A stretch of 64,000 bases of DNA from Mytilus californianus. Lineage: Eukaryota; Mollusca; Bivalvia; Mytilida; Mytilidae. The DNA lies in assembly GCF_021869535.1 (NCBI RefSeq), contig NW_026262668.1, forward strand, positions 14,368,348 to 14,432,347, read 5' to 3'. Shown piece by piece: positions 33,372 to 45,160 of this stretch (position 1 is its first letter; each line of letters opens with the position of its first letter). The notes under the pieces are model-generated. The model saw nothing but the letters and a program-made list of their open reading frames with translations, did not search any database and was not told the DNA's origin. A program made the position numbers and the translations under genes.

Positions 33372-36300
33372 GTAATACAATATTTATACAAATAAGGTCT
33401 AATGTAAAGTCACATGTCATTTCCAAAACACTTCTTTACGATGAGAGTAAAGCCTAATGCCATCGTTCATGTTAAGAGTGTATCTCGAAGTATTTAAAGT
33501 AACAATCACTTTCACCTCACTAAACCAAATTTGACGATTCGTTCTTGCAGAACGAGTGCATTTATCGATTCATAATTGAGGCTTTGACCGCAATGTGTTC
33601 TTAAAACTAATACGTTAATATACAAACACATATGTATGTATTTGTTATGGAAAGGAATAAAACTACATAAGCATGATTGAAACGGATCGATGAATAAAAA
33701 AGAAGAAATAAAGCAAAGGGTGAATGAAAACTCATATGTCGAAGAGCGACCGACGAAATCATGAAAAAAAAAACGAAAAATAGACAAAACAAAACAGACT
33801 ACAAAACATCACATAAAAATCTTAAGTCTGATTAACACGGACGGAATCCCACCAACCGGGGATGATCACATGTGCTCCGGGAGAGTAAGCAGATCATGCT
33901 CCACATGTGGCACCTGTCATATTGCTTCAGGTATGAACACATTCAGTATCTAGTCTCTCTCGGTGATGTCACATAAAGAGATTGTTTAAGACATTTGGAA
34001 CCTATTCGTGGGCATTTCCGACAGAGATACGTGTATTCCATTACAGTCAACTAAATGATTTGTCATAATGGTTTTTAAACTAGGATAGCATTTATCGAGA
34101 TGCCTTCTGTTATTTTTTTTATTTTTTTCACTTTGCCTGATATGGATTTTGATTTTTATGTTTATGCCTGGCAGATTATATGCTTTTTAAAGTTAATATT
34201 TTTGACTAAAGCCTAACTAACGAAGGTTTCTTTTAAGAAACAACTATTGTTAATTTCAAATCATAATTTATGAGCCGCTTTAACTGTCTATATACATCCT
34301 ACAGATTGTATCATTGGTTATCCGGTATAATTTATTTTTATCATCACAGCAGCTATAAGCAATAAAAAAAAAATTGTAGAGATCATTACCTGACTGTTGT
34401 ACAACAAGGAAAACAAATAAAACATGTCTAATGAAATAAGCACTTTATAAATTTCGCGCGTCCGAAGTGCTTTTCTGGATTTACCTTCATGGAAAACTCT
34501 CAAACCCAAACATATGAAATCTAGGAATGCGTTAATACGGTCGGTGCAAAGTTATGAGCTATATGATAAAAAGGACCTTTACAGAATATCTAAATTCATC
34601 TAGGTTCAACCTTGCCTGCGAGAGTTGGAACCTTATATTCCACGAAGTTTGAATAAATAAAAACAGGAATGCAAAAATAAACTTTGATGAGAATTTGGTA
34701 GAATGTGATGTATCATTGTGTTTCCCTTTTAATACAATTGGCTTCTGTGTATATTAATATATATATATAGTAATATCATTCACAGATCTGTTACGTTGAA
34801 GATGGAGGGGGCACTTCAATAGGAAGATGTATGGAAGATCCAACAAAATTTGGTACAAAGGTTAAGATTCTTTTTTTTCATTTATAGTAGCCATGATAGA
34901 TACATTCTACATTTCTACAATCCAATCGATCAAATGAAAACAATAACTATGAATAAAAGGAAATGTGGGTATCCATAAATGAGACGTCAAGCAAACAATA
35001 GAAAGAAAATCGAAACCATGTAGAGGGGATCGGAACCTTAGCTTCTGGATAATTTCGTAATTTATTAACGGAGAATTTTAGAAAATATGTTAAAATTATG
35101 TCAGTGCCGAAACAATGACTACTTGAATAATGATACCGTCAGGGACTAACAGTCCACCATTAATGGTATTGACCACCATCAGGGACTAACAGTCCACCAT
35201 CAATGGTATTGACCCATTGTTAGTAAATAAAATGAATCTTTATAAATTGTATGCGGTTCAAGCTCTTTTCTATATTTACCTTCAGTAGGAACGCTCAAAC
35301 CTAATCATTTGAAAGCGAGGCGGCATAAATACGTATAAACTTTAAGATGTTTGTGACCAAAAGAAACATAGGAGAATATCCTAATTCATCTGAGGTCAAC
35401 TCTGTCTGAGGGACATGGCACCTTTGTTTCTTAATTACTACTTTATTTATCGACGGGGAATAAAGAAAATATGTCAAAACATGTCAGTACCAAAGCACCA
35501 AATCATACAAACTAATGAGCTGGTGAAACCCTCGGGGACTAACACAGCTAGTAAATGAAAATAAAACTGTCGAAATTTCGTGAGTCCGACGCACTTTCGT
35601 ATGTACAATAAACAGTTCACAGCCTATTTTAAATATACATGAATATTGGTCCATGATTGTGCATTCATTCATTTGTAAACCAAGCAGACTCTTTTTATCA
35701 AGCATTATTCAAACAAATCACTTCTGGGTGCGGGAGTTTCTCGCTGCATTGAAGACCCATTGGTGGCCTTCGGCTGTTGTCTGCTCTATGGTCGGGTTGT
35801 TGTCTCTTTGACACATTCCCGATTTCTATTCTCAATTTTACTTATCTCTTCAGGTGATGTTTGGTTGTTCTGGAAACACGTTACCCTGTTACTGCAAAAC
35901 TGATAGTTGTATTACCACGGCTCTAAAAATTACCATCATAGCTACAACTACTACAAGTACTACATCAATTAAAAGTACGACAATCGCTGCGACAGTCCAA
36001 CATTCAGGTTAGAACAACGTCTGTTTATACACAAGTGTCCATATGTGACATATAGTTGTTTACTTCTATGGCATATGATCACTGGTGGAGAGTTGTCTCA
36101 TTGACCTATCACATAACATGAAGCAATATTTTAAGGAATTTCAACGGTGAATTTCAGAATAACAAAGATAAAAAAAAAAAGAATTTGACTACCATTTGCT
36201 AAAATGGGTATGTTTTTCTTTGACTGTTTATGACGTCTTTACACTAAATCCATTGGATGTTGGATGTGTACTGATTGATATTTTAGTCTTAGATGCATGA

Positions 36301-39300
36301 ATTTTTTTATTAGTTGTTATTGGCTTTGAACTAGCAGTCAGTAACTGCAAGTACTCTCAGATCTGTACTTAGTGACTTTTTGTAGAAAGGATGTATAAGT
36401 ACCCTTCCACGTCCACTCTGTGTTTTTGTTAGATGTATTTTTATTTGTTTCCATCTGATGAGTGAAGCCTTTTTCAACTGATTTGTATAGTTTGTTCTTA
36501 TGTTGTACTGTTACACCACTGTGCCAGGTTAGTGCCGTTAGTTTTCTCGTTTGAATTCTTTTACATCTGTCATTTCAGAGCATATTATAGCTGACTATGC
36601 GGTATGGGCTTTGCTCATTGTTGAAGGCCGTACGGTGACCTAAAGTTGTAAATTTCTGTGTCATTTGGTCTCTTGTGGCGAGTTGTCTCATTGGCAATCA
36701 TACCACATCTTTTTTTTATATTAAGCCAGAAAAAAAAAATTGTCCATGGGTTAATTTTTGAATTATAGAGTAATTTAAATAAATAAAATTGCGAAATTAT
36801 TGGTTTTTTTTTAATTTTGTATAAAGCTAATTTCGTTCCCAAAACCATTCATGAAAGTACTACGATTTTACCAGATTTTCCATGAATGTGGTTAAAGATT
36901 TATTTAATGAAATAATGACACAAAGTTTGGATTACTTGGCAAAATGTTCTTATAGCATTAACATTGAAAAGTCAAAGGAGTTCTAAATAGAAAATGATAG
37001 ATAACTTTTTTTATTCGAGCCTCACTGATGAGTCTTTTGTAGACGAAACGCGTGTCTGGCGTACACAATTTTTAATCCTGGTATCTATGATGAGTTTATT
37101 TATAACCAGCAGGAAAAATGATTAGGACGTGCGACTGTTATTGCCATTCAATTTCATTTTAACTTTTTCTTTGATCCCACATATCAACCGATGACTGTTT
37201 AACATAATTACCGGATTGCTTAATCTTATGACGTTTAAACTTGTTTAACGATATAACTTTTTATCTGTATGACCGGAATCTAAAATATATTGTCTTAACG
37301 CAGTCACACTTTTTGTGTGATATGTGGTGAATGCAGACTATTTTCAGTAATAAAGAAACACATACTATTGGTAAAGACAATAATGAAAAGAACAAACCAA
37401 TGAATATTATGAAACGAAGGAATACAGATGGTCATTTATTCCATTTTGAGTAGAATGTCATCTTTCAAGAAATTTTAATTCTCAATGATTTCTTATGTAT
37501 TCTTTAGTTGCTGTGTTAATGGGACATTTCATGTTAAGTGTAAATGGCAGAATTATAAACATTTGAGATATAATACCATGGTTTGGAAATGTAACATTAC
37601 TTTCCATGTTCAGTTTTCTCAATTCATTAATAATATTTCTATTAAAATACAATATAATATATACATGCAACATCCTCTTCACGATATTTCATCATAGAAA
37701 TGACAGTTCTCTATTTAAAGAGTTGCCGCCATCACTTAAGGATTTGACGGGCGCAAATATGTGTAACTAGTAAAGTAGCATTTTGCAACTGACAAATCTC
37801 CATTTTACGGTAGCAACTCTTCATTTACAGTACTGTTATTCATTTAATAACACAAACATTGTAATCACAGATTTTCTTTTTTATTATAGTGAAGACGACC
37901 GAGAACCCATTATGTAAAGACAATGATAATAGATGCGCTATATTCAAAGATAGACTGTGCCATGCTACCGCACATGCATATGTTATCGCTACATGTGCAA
38001 AGACGTGTAATAAATGTGATGAATATATAGGTAAATTTGGTGAACTGGAACAAAAAATGAGAATAACTGAAAAAGGAACACAATATACGCACGTTCAATT
38101 TAGTGAACAATTTCAGTCCAATAACTTTAGTTCAACAAATCTGCAAATATAAACAAATGAAAAAAGAGGTAAAATTTACAGTTCCTGTGATTAGGTGAGT
38201 AAAGTAAACAATGTGCAGTTCATACAAATTAGTAAATACATCATGAAAAATAAAGTTCAAAAAAGAAATTGACCATGCTTCAACTGACACAAAACAAAAA
38301 GTTCCAAAACCGTTTCAACCGTCGATGCTTTTTCTGTCAATAACTCCATTACATTGTATTTGTTTTTTTTAAACATTTTGATCTTATATATCATACAAGA
38401 AATGTAGGTCTGAGGTTGCTTACAATGCATTTTATTTTATACAATTTCTATATTCAAGGGCATAACTCCTGCAGATATAGTTGATTAACCCTGATCATCG
38501 AACTAGTTAAATACAATGTTGATATAAATGTTATAAAACTAATTTGGTCAGAACTGTACGCGTAAGAGGTATAAGACCGGACGGACTGACTGACGCCTGG
38601 TGTTTCTTTATCGCCAAGAACGATTTGCGACGGAAGAAAATAAAATCAACGCTTTATACCGATAAAGACAATGGTGAAAAATTTGATTACAATATCAAAT
38701 TAAAAGCCTGAATGAACAATTGTTGTATTAATTTTAAAGACCAGTAAGTTAGAATAGAACGTATATTAAATCACGAGCTCTAAAAACAATATCACGATAA
38801 AAATCTGGATATTTTTAATAAGATTTCTAGAGGAAGAAACAAACTTTGAAATTTAAAAAAAAACTAAAACTGTATTTCAAACATACTATTTTAGCTTCTT
38901 GAAACTTTTAGTTTCAAATGTAGCAAAATTGCTTTCTTTTTTTGATAATATAAGAGACATGTGTTTTTTTTTCCAGCAACGTTAAAATCAAAGACATTAA
39001 CAACACATCGACCACTTCTAAACGCACAATCAACTTCATCTGCAACAACATCAAATCCGAGTACTACGAGACAGGCTAAATGTAATATATGTGGAAACAT
39101 TGATAGCTTAATCCCTTGCTCTACAGATGAAGTTTATCGTAATATTACTTCGCTGTGTCAGACAGGTCAGGATTTTTGCATGACAGACATTCTAACTGAC
39201 AATTTTGGCAAAGAACATATTTTCAAACGGTTTGTATAATTTGCTATATACCTTTGCAATGTAAACCTCTTTGAATAAATGCAAACATGAATATGGTCAT

Positions 39301-40495
39301 TAGGGGCATAATCATGGTTACCATAAGATCTTCCAAAAAGTTACCAATACATACATTGTTTGGGAGCAACACAAGCAAACATGCTATAATGTTATGGTGA
39401 AACCCGTATAATGAAAGTGCCTACGGATAGTGGATGCAAAAAGGTTATATCATGAAAGCCATATGATGGTCAGTTACTAATGTAAAGATAATATACACGT
39501 TTACTTTTTTAATCGTTTGCAAAACTGTTGTCTTATTTGAATAAAAAAGGTCGCTTTTTGAATGGACTTTATAGCTTAAGTGGACATCAATTTTCAGACC
39601 TAACCTTGCAGCCCCAATTCTGGATAGACTTTTTTTTGTTTTCTTCATACACTTCACCCTGACCACGACCACCAAGAACCCAACCAATCCACAAAAAAAC
39701 ACAAGCCGTCGGATCCAGCTGTCTCGTATGAACCTCTAATATATATCCATTGACTCTATGCATTTCAAGTCATTTATACTTTATACTTTGCGCATCTGGT
39801 TCAGTTAAATTGGTACCGTAAATATTAAAACTACTCGGTTTTAGTTGGCAATAATATGCTAATACTTTATCAAGTGCATATATCTGTAGTATATGTAATA
39901 TATATCCAATAATTTGAAAATACGGTTCTTGATCGTTGTATAATGTATTATCCCTTGTCCATGCGTGTTCGTCAAAACAAATTTGAATTATAGATTCTTT
40001 TATAAACAAAATAACTGTTAAAAAGTGCAACAGCAATTAGATGTAAGGGAAAATTTAAAAGTGTCTGAAGAAGTTGCAATCATCATGTTAGTTTTAGTAC
40101 AATTCTCAGTCAATAATCTAAATTTACAGTCAACAGGAGAAAAACTCGGATATTTTAGATGCATTATGCATATCTTTTTTGTAAGGGATCGAAAAGTAGA
40201 TATACCATTGAAATCATTCTTGTCTGAATTGATGTTGATCGTTTGAACAATAATTTATTTTTTTTTAAATAGTTTCACCTTGTGTTACAGATGTGTTACA
40301 GAACAAACATGCCATGCAAAATGGACCAATAATTCTGCCAAGTTAGATTATTGTAGACAATATGGAATGGTTAACAATCCCAATGTTCATGAATGCCATT
40401 TCTGTTGCCATGGAGACGGCTGTAATTCGAACATCAAACCACCAACGTTATCTCTTGTAAAACCACCTATAGCATCTTTATTTGTCGGAAAATAA
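33207..40495 (+). CDS. Secreted ShKT plus Ly6/uPAR-like cysteine-rich protein, copy 2 (complete)
   Basis: Six exons (33207-33371, 34786-34860, 35854-36007, 37890-38030, 38977-39229, 40291-40495) have phases 0, 0, 1, 1, 2 and sum to 993 nt, or 330 residues. From the N-terminus: signal peptide (hydrophobic SAGLSFLFALANGAVS), eight-Cys domain ending CYCKTDSC, Thr/Ser-rich linker, ShKT domain, second Thr/Ser-rich linker, Ly6/uPAR-like domain ending CCHGDGCN, short tail. An in-frame ATG at 33219 is an equally good start (326 residues). Sequons NIT and NNS are shared in position with copy 1. I infer a secreted multi-domain protein. The partner and function are unknown. Introns hold Penelope-type and family A repeats and a hammerhead-like motif. 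Confidence 0.75.
33690..33990 (-). repeat. Penelope-associated 3' repeat in copy 2 intron 1
   Basis: 'accaaccggggatgatcaca' then tgtgctccggg and 'agatcatgctccacatgtgg' closely track 53905-53985 and continue into the position of the RT's 3' end. This supports a 5'-truncated Penelope copy. Confidence 0.6.
34440..35560. repeat. Family C repeat fragments with a small tandem duplication
   Basis: Several partial copies ('gcacttttctggatttacct'-like, 'gaaacctt', 'gaattttagaaaatatg') lie around 34440-34660, 35000-35110 and 35265-35480. A roughly 40-bp unit containing CAGGGACTAACAGTCCACCA is present twice in tandem at about 35136-35214. Copy 2 exon 2 lies between fragments. Confidence 0.45.
34786..34860 (+). 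CDS. Copy 2 exon 2
   Basis: 75 nt, phase 0-0, acceptor tcattcacag, donor AAG|GTTAAG. It encodes ICYVEDGGGTSIGRC and a short tail. Confidence 0.65.
35735..35845 (-). repeat. Dispersed repeat family D fragment next to copy 2 exon 3
   Basis: 'ggtcgggttgttgtctcttt' then gacacattcccgatttc. The same sequence occurs at 49490-49545 and inverted at 29770-29835. It ends about 10 bp before the exon 3 acceptor, so it may supply part of the polypyrimidine tract. Confidence 0.55.
35854..36007 (+). CDS. Copy 2 exon 3
   Basis: Acceptor tatctcttcag. The exon encodes the last four cysteines (…CSGNTLPCYCKTDSC) and a Thr/Ser-rich stretch of about 30 residues. Donor G|GTTAGA is in phase 1. Confidence 0.65.
36480..36720 (-). 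repeat. Dispersed repeat family A (subtype 2)
   Basis: Head 'gtctcattggcaatcatacc' and body 'gctttgctcattgttgaagg', in copy 2 intron 3. A second short head fragment lies at about 36060-36115. Confidence 0.75.
37025..37063 (+). ncRNA. Hammerhead-ribozyme-like core (probably Penelope-derived)
   Basis: CTGATGA is at 37025-37031, stem II GTCT/AGAC at 37032-37035 and 37041-37044, GAAA at 37045-37048, stem III ACGC/GCGT at 37048-37051 and 37059-37062, and A at 37063 in the cleavage position. All conserved core positions of the hammerhead are present. I could not find a convincing stem I on either side, so activity is doubtful. Hammerheads are known from Penelope-like elements and retrozymes of invertebrates. 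A degenerate copy lies at 45122-45160. Confidence 0.5.
37890..38030 (+). CDS. Copy 2 exon 4: ShKT domain
   Basis: Acceptor tttttattatag, donor GTAAAT, phase 1-1, 141 nt, the same length as the copy 1 ShKT exon. Six cysteines, ending TCNKC. Confidence 0.78.
38977..39229 (+). CDS. Copy 2 exon 5: linker and first half of Ly6/uPAR-like domain
   Basis: Acceptor gttttttttttccag; donor AAACG|GTTTGT, phase 2. The Thr/Ser linker is followed by CNICGNIDSLIPC and an NIT sequon. Confidence 0.72.
40291..40495 (+). CDS. Copy 2 exon 6: second half of Ly6/uPAR-like domain, stop
   Basis: Acceptor cttgtgttacag. The split Arg codon CG|A precedes CVTEQTC. It ends CCHGDGCN, short tail, TAA 40493-40495, with AATAAA at 40491-40496 overlapping the stop. 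Confidence 0.76.
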
Positions 40496-41832
40496 AGCAC
40501 AATGAATTATTTTGTTATTTAGTCTTTATTCCTTCCCTACCCACATTTGTCTTAGGGTATTTTAACGTTTTTTGCTAAGCCGATTATTTAAAAAAAAAGA
40601 TTGTATAAAACGTATTTCTGACATACTTGTCGTTAAACAATATGTTTACCGACGGAGTTGCTTTTTTTACCAATGGTGTTAAACTTAAATGATTTTAAAA
40701 ATAGAGCAAATTAACCATTCAATGGTTTTAAAGATTCCCCACTTATTTATTTTTTTTGCATAGTTTTTTTTTGTAATTATTTTATTTTTCATGATGAAAC
40801 ATGTGAAATTACATACTACAGTATTAGATACACATTATAAAAAATTAAGCAATACTTGAAAGATCAACCAACTCATAAAGATATAATAAGATATAATTAT
40901 AAATATAAATATTACAATTGATTTTGTTAATTAATTAAATAAAAAGCTGCTTCTAAAAAATACCATTTCTGATCCATTTTTACTTTTTGTATAGTTATAC
41001 ACATATATATATATAGATTATCCAATCTCATTACTGCAGTAGTGATGATATATTCTACAATTCAACATGTTTGATTTCTTATTTATGAAATTTTAAGAAT
41101 TCTTAATTTCACATTTCGAAGACAATGATAAAAAATGTCCATAAACTTTGTCAGAGATGTGTATTTTAGAGTTCGAATAACACAAGTTGTGTGATGCTGT
41201 ATAATGGAACGGTGTACATGAAGGATTGTTCCGCTTCGAAAAACCAAAAAATCATTTTATCATAAAATGATAATTGATTTTGAAAGGTAAATAAAAGCAA
41301 CAGTAGTATACCGCTGTTCAAAAGTCATAAATTGATTGAGAGATAAAAAATCCGGGTTACAAACTAAAACCGAGGGAAACACATCAACTATAAGAGGAAA
41401 ACAAATGAACAACATGAACACTGAAGTGCAACAAAAACAAACGCCAACATACATAGAAACGAACTATTTGATAACAACTGCAATATTCTTGATTTGGTAC
41501 AGGACATTTTAAGATAAAATGGTGGGTTGAACCTGGTTTAATGGCTAGCCAAACCTCCCGCTTTATGACAATGTTAAAATATATCGCTAAAATGACAACA
41601 CTACATGACAGAGATACAGCAAAAACACACGCAAGAACATTCATCACAGAGAAAAGCACAGACAAATAATATAATAGTCGACACAACATGCAAACCGCAG
41701 AAGAACAACGAACATATTCCATCAACGACAGACACCCCAGGATATCAAAAACAGTGACGCTTACGTAACTTACATGCAATTTCGAACTTTATACAATTAT
41801 TTTCACAATACTCGTCCAAACAATTTTCATAA
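40496..41832. other. Intergenic with repeat debris, no gene recognised
   Basis: AT-rich. 41335-41460 ('aatccgggttacaaactaaa' and neighbours) recurs at 44470-44530. Minus-strand ORFs at 41260-41981 run through such repeats and lack motifs. Confidence 0.4.
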
Positions 41833-42216
41833 CAATGATGGTATGGAGAGGCAATTTTATAATTATTTGGACTACAAGCGATAGGACATAACACATTATC
41901 CAACCGAAACCATAACATAAACATCAAAAATAAATGCATGAATGTTGGATATGCAAAATACCGAGACACGTCGCATAGCAATGCAAATTCACACTCTGTA
42001 TAACAGTCATATTCGGAAATATGACAATGATGGTATTGAAAGGCAATTTAATAATTATTTGGACAACAAACGATAAGACATAACAATTTATTCAACCGAA
42101 ACCATAACAGAAGCATCAAAAATAAATACATGAATGTTGGATGTACAAAATACCGAGACACGTCGTATAGCAATGCAAATTCACATTCGGTATAACAGTC
42201 ATATTCGGGAATAGGT
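41833..42216 (+). repeat. Tandem duplication of a 192-bp unit
   Basis: 'caatgatggtat' begins at 41833 and 42025, and both units end 'ataacagtcatattcgg'. About 90 percent identical by eye. Noncoding. Confidence 0.8.
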
Positions 42217-42639
42217 CACGGTACTTAGCAGACATACGACATAGATGTTAAACCACAATCTAAGACATGGTAAAAATGTCATTAGTTAGTTTAGACACAG
42301 ACACATCGTATAGACCAACCAATTCGTGTTCAGTATTCATAAACAGAAAACATATCTCATACCAGCAATAATATGGACTAAAAGGACACCTGTTTATTGT
42401 TGAAGAGTGTATGTTGACCTCTAAATGTCTTTTTTGTTGTTTTGTAGAATTACTGTCTCATTGACGTATACCCAATATACCCTTTAAATGTATTCATATT
42501 AAGAATATAGTGTTTGTAGTAACTGCGTCAACTGACTAAACACAAGCTTCATTATCGCTAGGATGTTAAATAAGTCAATCCGATATTTTGAAACACATAT
42601 TATATGATACAGTACAGTACCCGCCTGCTTTAAATATTG

Positions 42640-42775
42640 AGACAAAGAGAGGCGAAAGAGGGACATTCAAACTCATAAACAAAAAAAAGACTGACAACGC
42701 CATGGCTAAAAATGAAAAAAACCAACAAACAAACAACAGTACACAAAAAACACAACAAGACTAGTGATCCCAAAG
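42640..42775 (-). repeat. Penelope-associated 3' repeat fragment
   Basis: 'gacaaagagaggcgaaagag', 'gactgacaacgccatggcta', 'acaacagtacacaaaaaaca'. Same family as 53757-53880. Confidence 0.6.
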
Positions 42776-42779
42776 CAAT

Positions 42780-44534
42780 TTGAATTATACTTCCATGCAA
42801 CAATGCAAAATTGTTTTTGCAACATAATAAGGACTCAATTATATTTATGCATTGTCTATGTTGTAAATGGAATATACAAATAGATAGATGGTACCATTGA
42901 GTTCTAGCAAACATGTTTAACCCTAGAGCAGCATTTTGTATGTGCGTCTTTCAAGCCATGCACCAGCGGTCCAGTGGTTGCAATTGTCAGTCATACTTGG
43001 TTTCGTTAAATGTTTATAGCTCAAACCAGGCTGTACCATCAACATATTTTCAATTAAGTATTTTGTGAGTAGTTCTCTCATAAGCACTATTTAAACCATA
43101 TCTAACCCATTTTAGATAGACTATTAACTGTTCTTCTGTTGCTAGTGATATAATTGACATTATTTTTAAAAAAGTATTGAGATACATGTTTTTTTATATC
43201 AAAGCAGGTTAGTAAAGCAGTAGAGCCAGGAACCCCAATAAAGATTTCATTTTCATTCATTATCCTAGAAATTTTCCACTTATTCCACCTTTTTTCATGA
43301 TTTTATATGTGGCGCCACCCCTCGCCCATTGAAATTTTTGTTGAAAAGTAAAGAATATGGTACATAAAGAATATTCCCGCAAAAATATCTGTGGACGAAG
43401 GGTGGCGCCACTGTCAATTTTTCAGAAAACTGTTATAAAATTTTGCCGAATTCTGCAAAAATCAGGATTTTACGAAATTCACCTCCTTTATGACGTCACA
43501 AATACATCACTAATGACGCAATAGGTGAAAATTATTTTTAGCTGCAAAACTATGGACATTTTAGCATATGTTTTCATCAAATTTTCACCATATTTTTGCG
43601 GTGAAAAACATCAGATTTTTAGGGACAAAATTATGAGTTAGTGAACCAACTCCTTTTTAGTGTGCTTTCCTTAATTGACAGCATCCTCAGATAATGTATT
43701 GCATACCTCGTCTTTTTGTAGTCTGAATGTCTGAATCATTTTTAACAATCTCATTTAAAGGTATTCCGAACAGCGCTTTATTATTGGTGACAATAATATA
43801 CTATGATTTTCATTTACATAAAATCCGATAAGTTGGTCCACGTAATTAAAAAGATAACCAATTTAAAAAACATTTGAATATTGAAAAATTTGCAACTCTT
43901 GACTGATACTAGTAATTAACCCAGACGCTACGCGCATCCGTGCATCGATGTCTTGTTCGGTATTTCTTTGAATATTTTCTATATTTGACTTATATTAGTC
44001 ATTCTATAGTAATTGAACTAGTTTTTGTTTGTTCTTTCATCTTTGTAACTTTGAAATTCCATTGATCATGTTAAAAAGAAAACTGAATGAAATTAAAAGC
44101 TACATGTAGTGTGCCCCGCTCAATGTTAATGATTTTCCTTTCCCAAGTCAATAACGTCATCAGTTGTCAAAAAAATGAAAACACCACGATATGAATGTCA
44201 AGAGTTCGACCGGCTTTTCTTGATATACCTTCATCAGAAACGCCCAAAGCCGAATAATTGAAAGTCAAGGATGTTTAAGTACCGAAACAGTTAAAAAGCT
44301 ATGTAACAGGCATAAAAAAAAAATCTATCTAAGGTCAACTATGCCTAAGAGAGTTGAAACCTTAGATTCTTTATAATTTAAAAATTTATCAACTGACAAT
44401 TTTAGAAAGGTTTGTTATAAATCATGTCAGTAATAAATAAAGGCAACAGTAGTATACCGCTGTTCAAAAGTCATAAATCGATTGAGAAAAAACAAATCCG
44501 GGTTACAAACTAAAACCGAGGGAAACACATCATT
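42780..44534. other. Intergenic repeats
   Basis: 43300-43640 looks like one element: two copies of GTGGCGCCAC context face each other ('tgtggcgccacccctcg' at about 43308 and 'cgaagggtggcgccact' at about 43397). 44200-44440 is a family C copy. No coding region recognised. Confidence 0.4.
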
Positions 44535-45121
44535 GTACTCTAAGTTGACGAAAACAACACAAAACATTGTCATTACACATGAAGTGGCTGACTCATTGAT
44601 ATAAGAAATACAAGTATCAACCTCAGGAAATATATAAATTGACATGTGGTATGGATACTTATCCATAATGAAGACCGTATTTTCCAATCTAGTTGCAATA
44701 TCTAGTTCATCGTGTTTTTTGTTTTTCATTTACGTATATTCTGCATCAATTTACTCACTTATATCATTACAACGCCGCTTTATTTGAGACTGTTCACCTT
44801 TGTTTTTTTAGGCGAAAACAAATCATATTTAAGTCCCCTTTAGTTATAGTGACTGACAAGATTTTGTGAGATAGACGAATACGACTTGAAAATGACCAGT
44901 TTGACTTTTTAGACAGATAGGGTATATGACTATATTCACTCCCTGCTTTTTATGTGTTAATTTTGAATGATAAGCAGCATAATTAGACTGACAAATGCAA
45001 TTTTCTGTTTAAGTTATATTAATTTTTTTTGGCAACACTTTCGGGAATTTCGAATACTTAATGCTCTTCAACTTCGTACTTTATTTGGTTATTTTTTTTT
45101 TACTTTTTTTTATTCCATCGT

Positions 45122-45160
45122 CACGAATAAGTCTTTTGTAGACGAAACTCGCGTCTGGCG
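45122..45160 (+). ncRNA. Degenerate hammerhead-like sequence
   Basis: The same 'gtcttttgtagacgaaact', then cgcgtctggcgta as at 37032-37063, but the CTGATGA box is changed to ACGAATA, which should abolish catalysis. It lies in copy A of the segmental duplication. Confidence 0.45.
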
